DNA of 5,386 bases from Candidatus Calidifonticultor daggyaiensis (GCA_015661035.1 JACVJA010000131.1:1-5386); one strand, 5' to 3'. Numbered from the stretch's first letter, positions 1 through 5,386 are shown. The notes: generated by a model from the sequence alone, not told the origin. Numbers and translations: made by a program.

Positions 1-1
1 G

Positions 2-1039
2 CCATATATTACAGCTACAATTATAATGCAGCTACTGCAAGTTGTTATACCAAAACTTGAACAGCTTGCAAAAGAGGGTGAAACCGGTAGGAGGAAAATT
101 AACCAAATTGCAAGATATATGACGACAGGTCTTGCTCTAATCCAATCTGTTGCAATGGTGTTTTACTTTAGAAATTTTAATGCCATTCCTAAATTTGATG
201 CTATGCATATTACATTGATTGTTGCAACTCTTACAGCGGGAACTACTTTAATAATGTGGCTTGGTGAATTAATAAATATACATGGAATTGGCAATGGCAT
301 TTCATTAATTATCTTTGCATCAATTGTTTCAAGAATACCAGGACAAATTGTAACTATTTTCAGGCTTAAAACGACCAATATAATATTTATAGTGTTGTTT
401 GCAGCAATCGCAGTAGGGGTAATTATGGCTATTATTGAAATGACTCAAGGAGAAAGAAGAATTCCAGTGCAATATGCTAAAAGAATAGTTGGACGAAAAG
501 TTTTTGGTGGGCAGAGTACATATTTACCACTAAAAGTAAATCAAGCAGGTGTTATGCCCATTATTTTTGCTGTATCAGTACTTTTGTTTCCAGCAACAAT
601 TGCACAGTTTGCTAATGTAAACTGGCTTACTAGGCTTGCAAACTTGTTAACTCCAAGTGCACAAGCCACTATTAATCCGGTATATGCAGTTATATATATA
701 CTTTTAATTATATTTTTTGCATATTTTTATGGTGCAATTACTTTTAATCCAATGGATACTGCGGATAATTTAAGAAGGTATGGAGGATTTATCCCTGGAA
801 TTAGGCCAGGCAAAAATACAGCAGATTATTTATCTCACATATTAAACAGGATAACTTTACCTGGTGCAGTTTTTTTAGCAATGATTGCAATATTGCCAGA
901 ACTGTTAATTACTTATGGAAATATGCCTTTTAGATTTGGAGGTACATCAATATTAATTGCAGTAAGTGTTGCTCTTGAAACAATGAGGCAGCTTGAGTCA
1001 CAACTAATAATGAGAGATTATGAAGGATTTTTAAAATGA
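2..1039 (+). CDS. secY: Protein translocase subunit SecY (5' partial)
   Basis: SecY is the channel-forming inner-membrane subunit of the Sec translocon and works with SecE, SecG and SecA or the ribosome. The frame is open from base 2 and reads PYITATIIMQLLQ before the first internal ATG at 26, which is conserved SecY sequence and not a start; about 345 residues remain and the N-terminal part (roughly TM1-2) lies outside the window. Hydrophobic segments fit TM3-TM10, at fragment residues about 42-56, 70-92, 98-110, 125-147, 183-200, 224-246, 286-302 and 312-325. Between them are the conserved cytosolic loops: ERRIPVQYAKR near 151-161 and the C5 loop FNPMDTADNLRRYGGFIPG near 248-266, whose arginine contacts SecA or the ribosome in characterised SecY proteins. 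The end, MRDYEGFLK, is the usual SecY C-terminus. The stop overlaps the adk start by four bases (ATGA). No disruption is visible. Confidence 0.97.
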   Translation, partial: PYITATIIMQLLQVVIPKLEQLAKEGETGRRKINQIARYMTTGLALIQSVAMVFYFRNFNAIPKFDAMHITLIVATLTAGTTLIMWLGELINIHGIGNGISLIIFASIVSRIPGQIVTIFRLKTTNIIFIVLFAAIAVGVIMAIIEMTQGERRIPVQYAKRIVGRKVFGGQSTYLPLKVNQAGVMPIIFAVSVLLFPATIAQFANVNWLTRLANLLTPSAQATINPVYAVIYILLIIFFAYFYGAITFNPMDTADNLRRYGGFIPGIRPGKNTADYLSHILNRITLPGAVFLAMIAILPELLITYGNMPFRFGGTSILIAVSVALETMRQLESQLIMRDYEGFLK

Positions 1040-1692
1040 TTTTAGTATTACTTGGTGCGCCTGGAGCTGGTAAAGGTACACAGGCAAAGTTTTTGTCAGA
1101 AAAACTTAATTTAATGCATATTTCTACTGGAGATATTTTAAGAGATGAACTAAAAAAGGGTACTGAGCTTGGTAAAAAAGCAAGCCAATATATGCAAAAA
1201 GGCGAGCTTGTTCCAGATGAAATAATAGTTGAGATGATAAAAAATATAATGAGTGACCCTAAAAGCCAGAACTCAAAAAATGGATTTTTAATGGATGGTT
1301 TTCCAAGGACTTTAAATCAGGCTCAAAAATTTGATGAGATGCTTTTGAGTTTAAACTTAGGTATTAATAAAGTTGTTAACATTGATGTAAAAAAAGAAGA
1401 GCTAATAAAAAGACTTTCTAGCAGGAGAGTCTGTCACTCTTGTAATAATATTTGTAGTTTAAATGATCAGAAAAATGGTGGTTTAATAGAAGAAGGTAAG
1501 TGTCCTGTTTGTGGTGGACAACTTTATCAAAGAAAAGACGATGAGGAAAGAGTCATAATGCAAAGACTTGAAGTTTACGAAACACAAACAAGACCTTTGA
1601 TTGATTATTACGCCGAAAAGGGAGTTTTAGTTAATATTGATGGTATGGGCAGTGAGGAGAAGATTGCTGAAAGGATTGTTTCAACCTTATGA
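1036..1692 (+). CDS. adk: Adenylate kinase, zinc-lid long form
   Basis: Adenylate kinase catalyses ATP + AMP = 2 ADP in the cytoplasm. The 218-residue length is normal for the long bacterial form. Visible motifs are the P-loop GAPGAGKGT (residues 8-16), the AMP-binding region around HISTGDILRDE (28-38), DGFPRT (87-92) and the arginine-rich RLSSRR before the LID (126-131). The LID carries C133-x2-C136 and C156-x2-C159, the four-cysteine zinc arrangement known in Gram-positive and many other bacterial enzymes, with an extra cysteine at 140. The segment between the pairs is a few residues longer than in the Bacillus enzyme. The conserved RxxxYxxxTxPLIxYY region follows at 177-192. The ATG at 1036 overlaps the secY stop and GAAGGA (1022-1027) lies at suitable distance, so translation is probably coupled to secY. 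The secY-adk-map order is widespread in bacteria. Confidence 0.98.
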   Translation: MILVLLGAPGAGKGTQAKFLSEKLNLMHISTGDILRDELKKGTELGKKASQYMQKGELVPDEIIVEMIKNIMSDPKSQNSKNGFLMDGFPRTLNQAQKFDEMLLSLNLGINKVVNIDVKKEELIKRLSSRRVCHSCNNICSLNDQKNGGLIEEGKCPVCGGQLYQRKDDEERVIMQRLEVYETQTRPLIDYYAEKGVLVNIDGMGSEEKIAERIVSTL

Positions 1693-2450
1693 TTATTTGT
1701 AAATCTGCAGATGAAATTAAGTTAATGCAGCAAGCAGGAAAAATTGTAAATGAGGTTCTTTTAAAAATTGAAGAGAGTATAAAGCCTGGAGTTACAACGG
1801 CTTATCTTGATAACATTGCAGAAGAATTAATTATTAAAAAGGGTGCAGAGCCTGCATTTAAAGGTTATGTAGGAAGGATTTCTACCAAGCCTTTTCCTTC
1901 AAGTATCTGTGTTTCTATTAATGAAGAAGTAGTTCATGGAATTCCTGGCAAAAGGGTTATTAAGGAAGGCGATCTTGTTTCAATTGATGTAGGTGTAAGG
2001 TTTAAAGGTTATTATGGTGATGCTGCAAGAAGCTATAAGGTAGGAAAGGTTTCAAAGCTTGCAGAAAGACTTTATGAGGCTACTTTAGATGCATTAAATA
2101 AAAGTATTGATAAATGTAAAATTGGCAACAGGTTATCTGATATTTCGAACACAATTGAGACACGAGCTAATAAGGATAATTTTTCAGTAGTTAAAGTTTT
2201 TGTAGGGCATGGAATTGGCAAAAAAATGCATGAAGAGCCTCAAATATTAAATTATGGAATTGCTGGGCAAGGTCCAGTTCTTAAAAAGGGTATGGTTTTA
2301 GCAATAGAGCCAATGCTAAATGCAGGTGCAAGTGAAGTAGAAATTTTAGACGATAAGTGGACAGTTGTAACTGCTGATAGGAAGTTGTCCTGTCATTTTG
2401 AAGATACTATTGCGATTACTATTGACGGGCCACTGATTTTAACAAGATAG
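1689..2450 (+). CDS. map: Methionine aminopeptidase, type I
   Basis: This metalloenzyme removes the initiator methionine from nascent proteins whose second residue is small. At 253 residues it is a typical single-domain type Ia enzyme without an N-terminal zinc-finger extension. All five metal ligands expected from the E. coli enzyme are present: D100 (in LVSIDVGV), D111 (in YYGDAARS), H174 (in GHGIG), E207 (in AIEPM) and E238 (in HFEDT). The substrate-contacting histidines H83 (VVHGIP) and H181 (KMHEEP) are also in place. The N-terminal lead, MIICKSADEIKLMQQAGKIV, matches the family start. The ATG overlaps the adk stop (ATGA) and has only a weak purine-rich GAAAGGA some 13 bases upstream, so reinitiation from adk is likely. 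The gene appears intact. A 194-bp AT-rich spacer separates it from infA; I see no KOW-domain ribosomal-protein gene there, as some Firmicutes have. Confidence 0.98.
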   Translation: MIICKSADEIKLMQQAGKIVNEVLLKIEESIKPGVTTAYLDNIAEELIIKKGAEPAFKGYVGRISTKPFPSSICVSINEEVVHGIPGKRVIKEGDLVSIDVGVRFKGYYGDAARSYKVGKVSKLAERLYEATLDALNKSIDKCKIGNRLSDISNTIETRANKDNFSVVKVFVGHGIGKKMHEEPQILNYGIAGQGPVLKKGMVLAIEPMLNAGASEVEILDDKWTVVTADRKLSCHFEDTIAITIDGPLILTR

Positions 2451-2527
2451 GCTAATTTGGTGCAGGTTTTTTGGGCTAAGTTATGTTAAATAAATTTAAA
2501 TTTAAAAAATAGTTTTAAAAAAAATAG

Positions 2528-2533
2528 TATAAT
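2528..2533 (+). promoter_or_regulatory. Possible -10 box upstream of infA
   Basis: A perfect TATAAT lies in the map-infA spacer about 110 bases before the infA start. No convincing TTGACA-like -35 stands 16-18 bases upstream, where the sequence is almost only A and T. In a spacer this AT-rich a TATAAT may occur by chance, so an internal promoter for the infA-rpsD part is only a suggestion. It is supported by the size of the spacer in a cluster that is tightly packed up to this point. Confidence 0.3.
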
Positions 2534-2536
2534 TTA

Positions 2537-2564
2537 AACTTTTAAATGGCAATTTAAAAAAGTT
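2537..2564 (+). repeat. Imperfect inverted repeat in infA leader
   Basis: The arms AACTTTTAAAT (2537-2547) and ATTTAAAAAAGTT (2552-2564) can pair around the loop GGCA with a two-base bulge. It begins a few bases downstream of the TATAAT at 2528-2533, so it would lie at the 5' end of a transcript from that site. The stem is nearly all A-U and there is no clean U-run, so it is not a convincing intrinsic terminator. It may be only compositional. Confidence 0.25.
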
Positions 2565-2632
2565 ATAGACATTTTAACGATTTTTTGTTAACTTAATTGT
2601 TTGCGCTTAAATTCTGATGTTTAAGAATTATT

Positions 2633-2639
2633 AAGGAGG
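2633..2639 (+). promoter_or_regulatory. Shine-Dalgarno that fixes the ATT start of infA
   Basis: AAGGAGG matches the anti-Shine-Dalgarno end of 16S rRNA perfectly. It ends five bases before ATT at 2645, where the IF1 reading frame begins. No ATG, GTG or TTG in the infA frame lies between the in-frame stop at 2615-2617 and the conserved IF1 sequence, so this site decides the start. Confidence 0.85.
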
Positions 2640-2644
2640 GAAAT

Positions 2645-2866
2645 ATTAGTAAAAAAGAGGGTGTTATAGAGGCAGAAGGCACTATTTTAGAGGCTTTACC
2701 TAATGCAATGTTTAGGGTAGAGCTTGATAATGGTCATAAGGTGCTTGCACATATTTCTGGAAAAATGAGAATGCATTATATAAAAATTTTACCTGGTGAT
2801 AAGGTTAGAGTTGAAATATCGCCTTATGATCTTACAAGGGGTAGAATTATTTTTAGAAAGAAATAA
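2645..2866 (+). CDS. infA: Translation initiation factor IF-1, ATT start
   Basis: IF1 binds the 30S A site during initiation and, with IF2 and IF3, controls initiator tRNA selection. From ATT the frame gives 73 residues, the usual IF1 size. It starts (M)[19 protein letters not shown] and ends [15 protein letters not shown]; the single OB fold with conserved [13 protein letters not shown] (19-31), HISGKMR (36-42) and LPGDKVRVE (49-57) is complete. The start is ATT because the only in-frame alternatives upstream are further ATT codons at 2627 and 2630, before or within the Shine-Dalgarno, and the next ATG (inside PNAM) would remove 21 conserved residues. The family commonly begins MAKKE or MSKKE, which fits ATT-AGT-AAA-AAA. 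AUU initiation is best known from infC (IF3), where it serves autoregulation. An analogous control of infA by initiation fidelity is inference. Position between map and rpmJ is the normal one. Confidence 0.95.
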   Translation: MSKKEGVIEAEGTILEALPNAMFRVELDNGHKVLAHISGKMRMHYIKILPGDKVRVEISPYDLTRGRIIFRKK

Positions 2867-3013
2867 TATTTTCAAGAAAAAAAATTATTAATTATTTTTT
2901 ATAATAATTCTTTAATATTAATAAGTATAATAACTTAATTTTAGTTTTTTTGTTAATTATAAAACTATAAGGTTTTTTGTTTTCTATAAGATTTGTAATT
3001 AAGAGGTATAGAA

Positions 3014-3127
3014 ATGAAAGTAAAACCATCTGTAAAAAAAATTTGCAGCAGTTGCAGAATAATAAAAAGAGAGGGAAAAGTAATGGTTATTTGTAAAAAC
3101 CCTCGTCATAAACAAAAGCAAGGCTAA
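3014..3127 (+). CDS. rpmJ: 50S ribosomal protein L36, zinc-binding form
   Basis: L36 is the smallest protein of the large ribosomal subunit and binds 23S rRNA. The frame encodes 37 residues: it opens [14 protein letters not shown] and ends NPRHKQKQG. The zinc ligands of the C+ form are all present: C11-x2-C14, C27 and H32. AGAGG (3002-3006) lies seven bases before the ATG. The stop codon overlaps the Shine-Dalgarno of rpsM, leaving ten bases between the genes, so the two are probably translated as a unit. The 147-bp spacer before the gene is nearly pure A and T, with a TATAAT at 2926-2931 lacking a partner -35 and the 7-mer CTATAAG twice (2965-2971, 2984-2990); I assign no function to these. 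The gene is intact. Confidence 0.97.
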   Translation: MKVKPSVKKICSSCRIIKREGKVMVICKNPRHKQKQG

Positions 3128-3137
3128 GGAGGTTTAA

Positions 3138-3515
3138 TTGGCTAGAATTGCTGGTGTAGATATTCCTAGAGACAAGCATATTGTTATTGCTCTTACTTAT
3201 ATCTTTGGTATTGGTAAGTCTTTAGCTAAAAAGATTTTAAAAGACTTAAATATTGAAGAAACTAGAAAAACAAAGGATTTAACAGAAGATGAAATTGTAA
3301 AAATTAGATCCTATATTGATAGTAATTTTAAAGTAGAGGGCGATTTACGTAGGGAGATTACTCAAAATATAAAGAGATTAATTGAAATTAATTCTTACAG
3401 GGGAATTAGACATAAAAGAGGTCTGCCTGTAAGAGGACAAAGAACCCACACTAATGCTAGAACAAGGAAAGGCAGAAGAAGACCTGTGGGTATTAAATCA
3501 AAAGCAAAGGCATAA
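3138..3515 (+). CDS. rpsM: 30S ribosomal protein S13, TTG start
   Basis: S13 sits in the head of the 30S subunit, contacts 16S rRNA and the P-site tRNA, and forms bridges to the 50S subunit. The 125-residue product begins [13 protein letters not shown], the family start, and has the helix-two-turn-helix region [17 protein letters not shown] (18-34), the [15 protein letters not shown] segment (67-81) and the diagnostic [18 protein letters not shown] (86-103) followed by HTNARTRKG and a basic tail. The start is TTG, fixed by a perfect AAGGAGG (3126-3132) five bases upstream that overlaps the rpmJ stop. No earlier start is possible because the conserved sequence begins exactly here. It is intact and followed by rpsK, as in most bacteria. 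Confidence 0.98.
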   Translation: MARIAGVDIPRDKHIVIALTYIFGIGKSLAKKILKDLNIEETRKTKDLTEDEIVKIRSYIDSNFKVEGDLRREITQNIKRLIEINSYRGIRHKRGLPVRGQRTHTNARTRKGRRRPVGIKSKAKA

Positions 3516-3532
3516 AAAAATAGTAAAAATAA

Positions 3533-3589
3533 AAATTATTTTAAAAGCAAAGTTTTAAATTATTTTTAAAGATTAAAAGTAAAGTTTTA
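3533..3589 (+). repeat. Imperfect tandem direct repeat, rpsM-rpsK spacer
   Basis: Two adjacent imperfect copies are visible. Copy 1 (3533-3557) begins AAATTATTTTAAAAGCAAAG and ends TTTTA. Copy 2 (3557-3589) begins AAATTATTTTTAAAGATTAA, contains AAAAGTAAAG and ends TTTTA, with an extra internal segment of about eight bases. The core AAAAGCAAAG also occurs exactly once more, at 3500-3509 inside the rpsM tail. This may be a small slippage duplication. No function is evident. Confidence 0.5.
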
Positions 3590-3611
3590 TTTAGTTTTAT
3601 CGGAGGGAATT

Positions 3612-4010
3612 TTGGCTAAAAAAACAACGGCAGTAAAAAGAGTAAAAAGAAAAGATAAAAAAAATATTCCATATGGTATAGCACATATTCAATCTACTTT
3701 TAATAATACTATAGTTACAATAACAGATTTAAAGGGTAATACTATAGCTTGGGGTAGTGCTGGTGCTATGGGGTTTAAAGGCTCAAGAAAAAGTACACCT
3801 TTTGCTGCACAAGTTACTGCTTCTAATGTTGCTAAAGCAGCTCAAGAACATGGTGTTGCAAAAGTTGATGTTTTGGTTAAAGGTATAGGTTCGGGCAGAG
3901 AAACTGCAGTTAGGTCTTTACAAGCAGCAGGGCTTGAAATTGGTACTGTTACTGATATTACCCCAGTTCCACACAATGGCTGCAGGCCGCGAAAAAGAAG
4001 AAGAGTTTAA
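3612..4010 (+). CDS. rpsK: 30S ribosomal protein S11, TTG start
   Basis: S11 lies on the 30S platform near the mRNA exit and, in characterised bacteria, binds 16S rRNA late in platform assembly with S6, S18 and S21. The 132-residue product has the basic N-terminus [10 protein letters not shown] (9-18), then [18 protein letters not shown] (22-39), [19 protein letters not shown] (49-67), [13 protein letters not shown] (85-97) and the strongly conserved end [17 protein letters not shown] (116-132). The TTG start is supported by GGAGGG (3602-3607) four bases upstream and by homology, since GCT-AAA-AAA gives the usual MAKK. No other start lies nearby in frame. The gene is intact. The 96-bp spacer before it carries an imperfect direct repeat. 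Confidence 0.98.
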   Translation: MAKKTTAVKRVKRKDKKNIPYGIAHIQSTFNNTIVTITDLKGNTIAWGSAGAMGFKGSRKSTPFAAQVTASNVAKAAQEHGVAKVDVLVKGIGSGRETAVRSLQAAGLEIGTVTDITPVPHNGCRPRKRRRV

Positions 4011-4221
4011 AAACTTATTATACTTCTTTAAAAAAATTATTTAATAAAATAAGCGTTATTAGATAAATTTAATTAAATTAATTTTAACAAAGTTAAGTTT
4101 TTTAAATAAGTTTTAAATTAAAATATTTATTAATAATTTGTTCAAGTTATTTTGAAATATTTTTAATATTTTTAATAATTTATAATTCATTTATTTTGTT
4201 AATTTTAGGAGGCATTTATAT
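4011..4221 (+). other. Very AT-rich rpsK-rpsD spacer / rpsD leader
   Basis: This 211-bp spacer has only about one G or C in nine bases and encodes nothing I can recognise. A TATAAT stands at 4181-4186, with TTGAAA at 4152-4157 too far upstream (23 bases) to be a good pair; other -10-like hexamers occur at shorter distance but are weak. The rpsD Shine-Dalgarno AGGAGG (4207-4212) ends nine bases before ATG. S4 represses its own synthesis through mRNA structures in E. coli and B. subtilis. I cannot identify such a structure here with confidence. Confidence 0.4.
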
Positions 4222-4788
4222 ATGGGTGTTATGCATGTCAGTTCGTGCAAATTATGCAGGAGAGAAAGACAAAAGCTTTTTTTAAAAGGTACAAGGTGCT
4301 ATTCAGATAAATGTGCTTTTGAAAGAAAACCTTATGTTCCAGGACAAAAAGCAAAGATGAGACTTATAGAAACAGATTATTATAGGCAGTTGCGTGAAAA
4401 GCAAAAAGTAAAAAGATATTACGGACTTTTGGAACGTCAATTTAGAAATTATTATAAACAGGCAGTTAGAAGAAAAGGAATTACTGGTGAAGTTTTACTC
4501 CAGTTATTAGAAACAAGGCTGGATAATGTGGTTTATTTAATGGGTTTTGCATTTTCACGTAAACAAGCAAGACAGTTGGTATCTCATGGCCATATTGCTG
4601 TAGATGGAAAAAAGGTTGATATTCCTTCATACCATGTAAAAGAAGGCCAGACAATAAGCGTTTTGCCATCGAGTAGAGAAATAGTTCCAGTTTTAGAGGC
4701 AAAGGAATCGGCAGGCTCTATAACAGTGCCTGAATGGTTAAAAGTTGATATTAAAAATTTAATTAAAGATTCGCTTTTTTCGAAATAA
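4222..4788 (+). CDS. rpsD: 30S ribosomal protein S4, C-terminus lost at junction
   Basis: S4 is a primary 16S rRNA binder that nucleates assembly of the 30S body. The zinc-type N-terminus is present: C9-x2-C12-x13-C26-x4-C31, the spacing of the Gram-positive/Thermus form. The domain YYRQLREKQKVKRYYGLLER (53-72) follows, then the S4 RNA-binding fold at about 97-148 with TRLDNVVYLMGFAFSRKQAR and VSHGHIAVDGKKVDIPSY. Two things are odd. The first residues, MGVMHVSS, lack the usual RY-x-GP. The product is only 188 residues against a usual 200-209: after VPEWLKVDIKNL (169-180) only IKDSLFSK remains, in place of the conserved end (LP-x-RED..., LPVNEQL, YSR). The final codons run antisense to the minus-strand Mur ligase fragment, so the stop at 4786-4788 is probably not the native one. 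The identity is certain; the 3' end is not. Confidence 0.93.
   Translation: MGVMHVSSCKLCRRERQKLFLKGTRCYSDKCAFERKPYVPGQKAKMRLIETDYYRQLREKQKVKRYYGLLERQFRNYYKQAVRRKGITGEVLLQLLETRLDNVVYLMGFAFSRKQARQLVSHGHIAVDGKKVDIPSYHVKEGQTISVLPSSREIVPVLEAKESAGSITVPEWLKVDIKNLIKDSLFSK
4745..4788. other. Probable chimeric or rearrangement junction, rpsD / Mur ligase
   Basis: S4 homology on the + strand is clear to D176 (codon ending 4749) and arguable to L180 (4761). MurC homology on the minus strand is clear down to about 4752. Both genes lose their conserved C-termini here, and their similarities overlap by roughly 10 bases within TTAAAAATTTAA (4751-4762), as expected of a microhomology join between inverted segments. 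rpoA, the common next gene after rpsD, is not seen. Confidence 0.65.
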
Positions 4789-4989
4789 AATAAATTCAGT
4801 TTTTTAGCTAAATTAATATCCGTTTTTAATTTTTTTATTGGCGAAATCACATTTTTCTCTCGAGTCGAAGGGAAGGTTTTGAAAATTATAAGTTCTACTT
4901 TTTTATCTTTTTTAATTTGAGAAAAAACTTTTAAAAATTCTTGAAACAAAAAATGGGTTCTTATAAAAGTATGGGGGTGAAAAACTAAA
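4750..4989 (-). pseudogene. murC: MurC-like Mur ligase, downstream-frame part, truncated by rpsD junction
   Basis: This is the continuation of the same gene after the frameshift. Read one base out of register from the upstream part, it gives LVFHPHTFIRTHFLFQEFL, the C-terminal-domain motif seen in MurC as FQPHxxxRT, and then FKTFPSTREKN, equivalent to the family IYPAxE segment, and INLAKKLNLFYFEKSESLIKFL. There the homology ends, at about 4752, because the same bases are the antisense of rpsD. The family normally continues for some tens of residues with a glycine-rich GAGDI-like motif, which is absent. The open frame itself runs on to 4584, but that stretch is only the shadow of rpsD. This is a gene remnant as given, cut at its 3' end and joined in inverted orientation to rpsD. 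Confidence 0.7.
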
Positions 4990-5385
4990 TTTTTTTTTGT
5001 AATCAGGAAATTCTTCTTTTAAGCTTTGGTAAAAACTTAAAACTTCTGTCGGATGATGGGCATAGTCATCAATTAAATAAATATTATTTTGATGAGCAAC
5101 AATTTCAAACCTTCTTTTAATGCCTTTATAATTTTGAATTGATTTGAGAAAAATTTTTTCGGGAATTTTTAAAATTTTTATTAATTGATAAATTAAATTT
5201 AGATTTTTTTGAAAATGCAAACCGCCAAGAGGGAAGGGAAGTGATTTAAAGCTCTTAACTTTTATTTTTGAACCATCAATCAAGATTTTTGGTTCTTGTA
5301 AATTTTTAATAAATTTTAGATAAGCTCTTTGATATTCTTTTTCATTTTGAAAATAGTCCGGGTGATCATAATCCATATTGGTGAT
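4912..5385 (-). pseudogene. murC: MurC-like Mur ligase, upstream-frame part (5' partial, frameshifted)
   Basis: MurC (UDP-N-acetylmuramate--L-alanine ligase) adds the first amino acid of the peptidoglycan stem peptide in an ATP-dependent cytoplasmic reaction. The frame enters from beyond the right edge, reading ITNMDYDHPDYF, a form of the family ITNIExDHxD motif of the central ATPase domain, so the internal ATG at 5374-5376 is not the start. KGIKRRFE and LIDDYAHHPTEV follow, the hallmark that joins the central and C-terminal domains. The stretch between KFIKNL and the family LGxHNxxN motif is shorter than in E. coli MurC, and that motif reads LGGLHFQKN with its first Asn replaced by Phe. After FPDYKKK the frame loses homology and stops at 4912, because a nine-A run (4990-4998) shifts it by one base. 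MurC fits better than Mpl, which usually has DDFAHHPT. Start and N-terminal domain are outside the window. Confidence 0.8.
4990..4998 (-). other. Homopolymer frameshift site in the Mur ligase
   Basis: Nine T on the + strand read as nine A on the coding strand, just after the codons for FPDY. With nine A the frame gives KKKFSFSPP and leads to an early stop. With eight A it gives KKNLVFHPHTF, matching MurC. The indel is therefore one extra A, or an equivalent change, within this run. It may be a sequencing error, a true mutation, or a slippage site. Confidence 0.75.
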
Positions 5386-5386
5386 A

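Noticed and set aside
163..378. Minus-strand open frame of 71 codons
   Set aside because: It lies entirely antisense to conserved secY sequence and resembles no family; a shadow frame.
2451..2520. Possible terminator after map
   Set aside because: GGCTAA occurs twice in direct, not inverted, orientation and the T-run has no GC-rich stem before it.
2867..3013. Possible terminator or promoter between infA and rpmJ
   Set aside because: AT-only near-palindromes and a lone TATAAT at 2926-2931 are expected by chance at this composition; no stem with G-C pairs and no -35 was seen.
4481..4702. Minus-strand open frame of 73 codons
   Set aside because: Antisense to conserved S4 codons with no recognisable domain; a shadow frame.
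4584..4749. Left end of the minus-strand frame that carries the MurC C-terminal part
   Set aside because: Only the part to the right of about 4750 resembles MurC; the rest is antisense of the S4 domain and not a real extension.
4789..4911. A continuation of S4 in another + strand frame after a frameshift at its end
   Set aside because: The other frames after 4765 (for example KIRFFRNKINS) do not recover the LPVNEQL-type S4 tail, and the strand is better explained as antisense of MurC.
1..5386. The window length equals that of the phage phiX174 genome
   Set aside because: The sequence holds ribosomal operon genes and shows no phiX174 genes; the length is a coincidence.

Overview
The window is an AT-rich bacterial chromosome fragment with the distal part of the spc/alpha ribosomal-protein gene cluster on the + strand: secY (5' truncated) - adk - map - infA - rpmJ - rpsM - rpsK - rpsD. 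The order, the zinc-lid adenylate kinase, the four-cysteine S4 and the zinc-type L36 identify a bacterium. TGA is used as a stop (secY, adk) and Trp is TGG, so the code looks standard. I cannot assign a lineage from sequence alone. The low GC and the defects at the right end would fit a contig from an uncultured organism, for example a metagenome or single-cell assembly.

Layout. Positions 2-2450 hold secY, adk and map, packed with 4-base overlaps (translational coupling). From 2451 to 4788 the small translation genes follow, with strong Shine-Dalgarno sequences but unusually long, very AT-rich spacers (194, 147, 10, 96 and 211 bp). infA has no ATG, GTG or TTG start. Its only sensible start is ATT at 2645, directly behind an AAGGAGG, so an ORF caller limited to the usual starts would miss it. 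rpmJ (37 codons) is also easy to miss. rpsM and rpsK both start with TTG.

The right end is anomalous. S4 follows its family to about residue 176-180 and then loses the conserved C-terminal tail. At the same place a minus-strand Mur ligase fragment (MurC-like, entering from beyond 5386) loses its own C-terminal end. Two unrelated genes meet tail to tail, each truncated at about 4749-4762, and rpoA is not seen where it usually follows rpsD. A chimeric join (amplification or assembly artefact) is the simplest reading; a genuine inversion or deletion is the alternative. The Mur fragment also carries a one-base frameshift in a nine-base A run (T run 4990-4998 on the + strand), beyond which MurC motifs resume in another frame.

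Together the intact genes serve membrane protein export (SecY), nucleotide balance (Adk), N-terminal methionine removal (Map), initiation (IF1) and 30S/50S assembly (L36, S13, S11, S4). I found no evidence for a new defence, mobile or RNA system. The points worth following are the AUU-initiated infA, the S4/MurC junction and the homopolymer frameshift.
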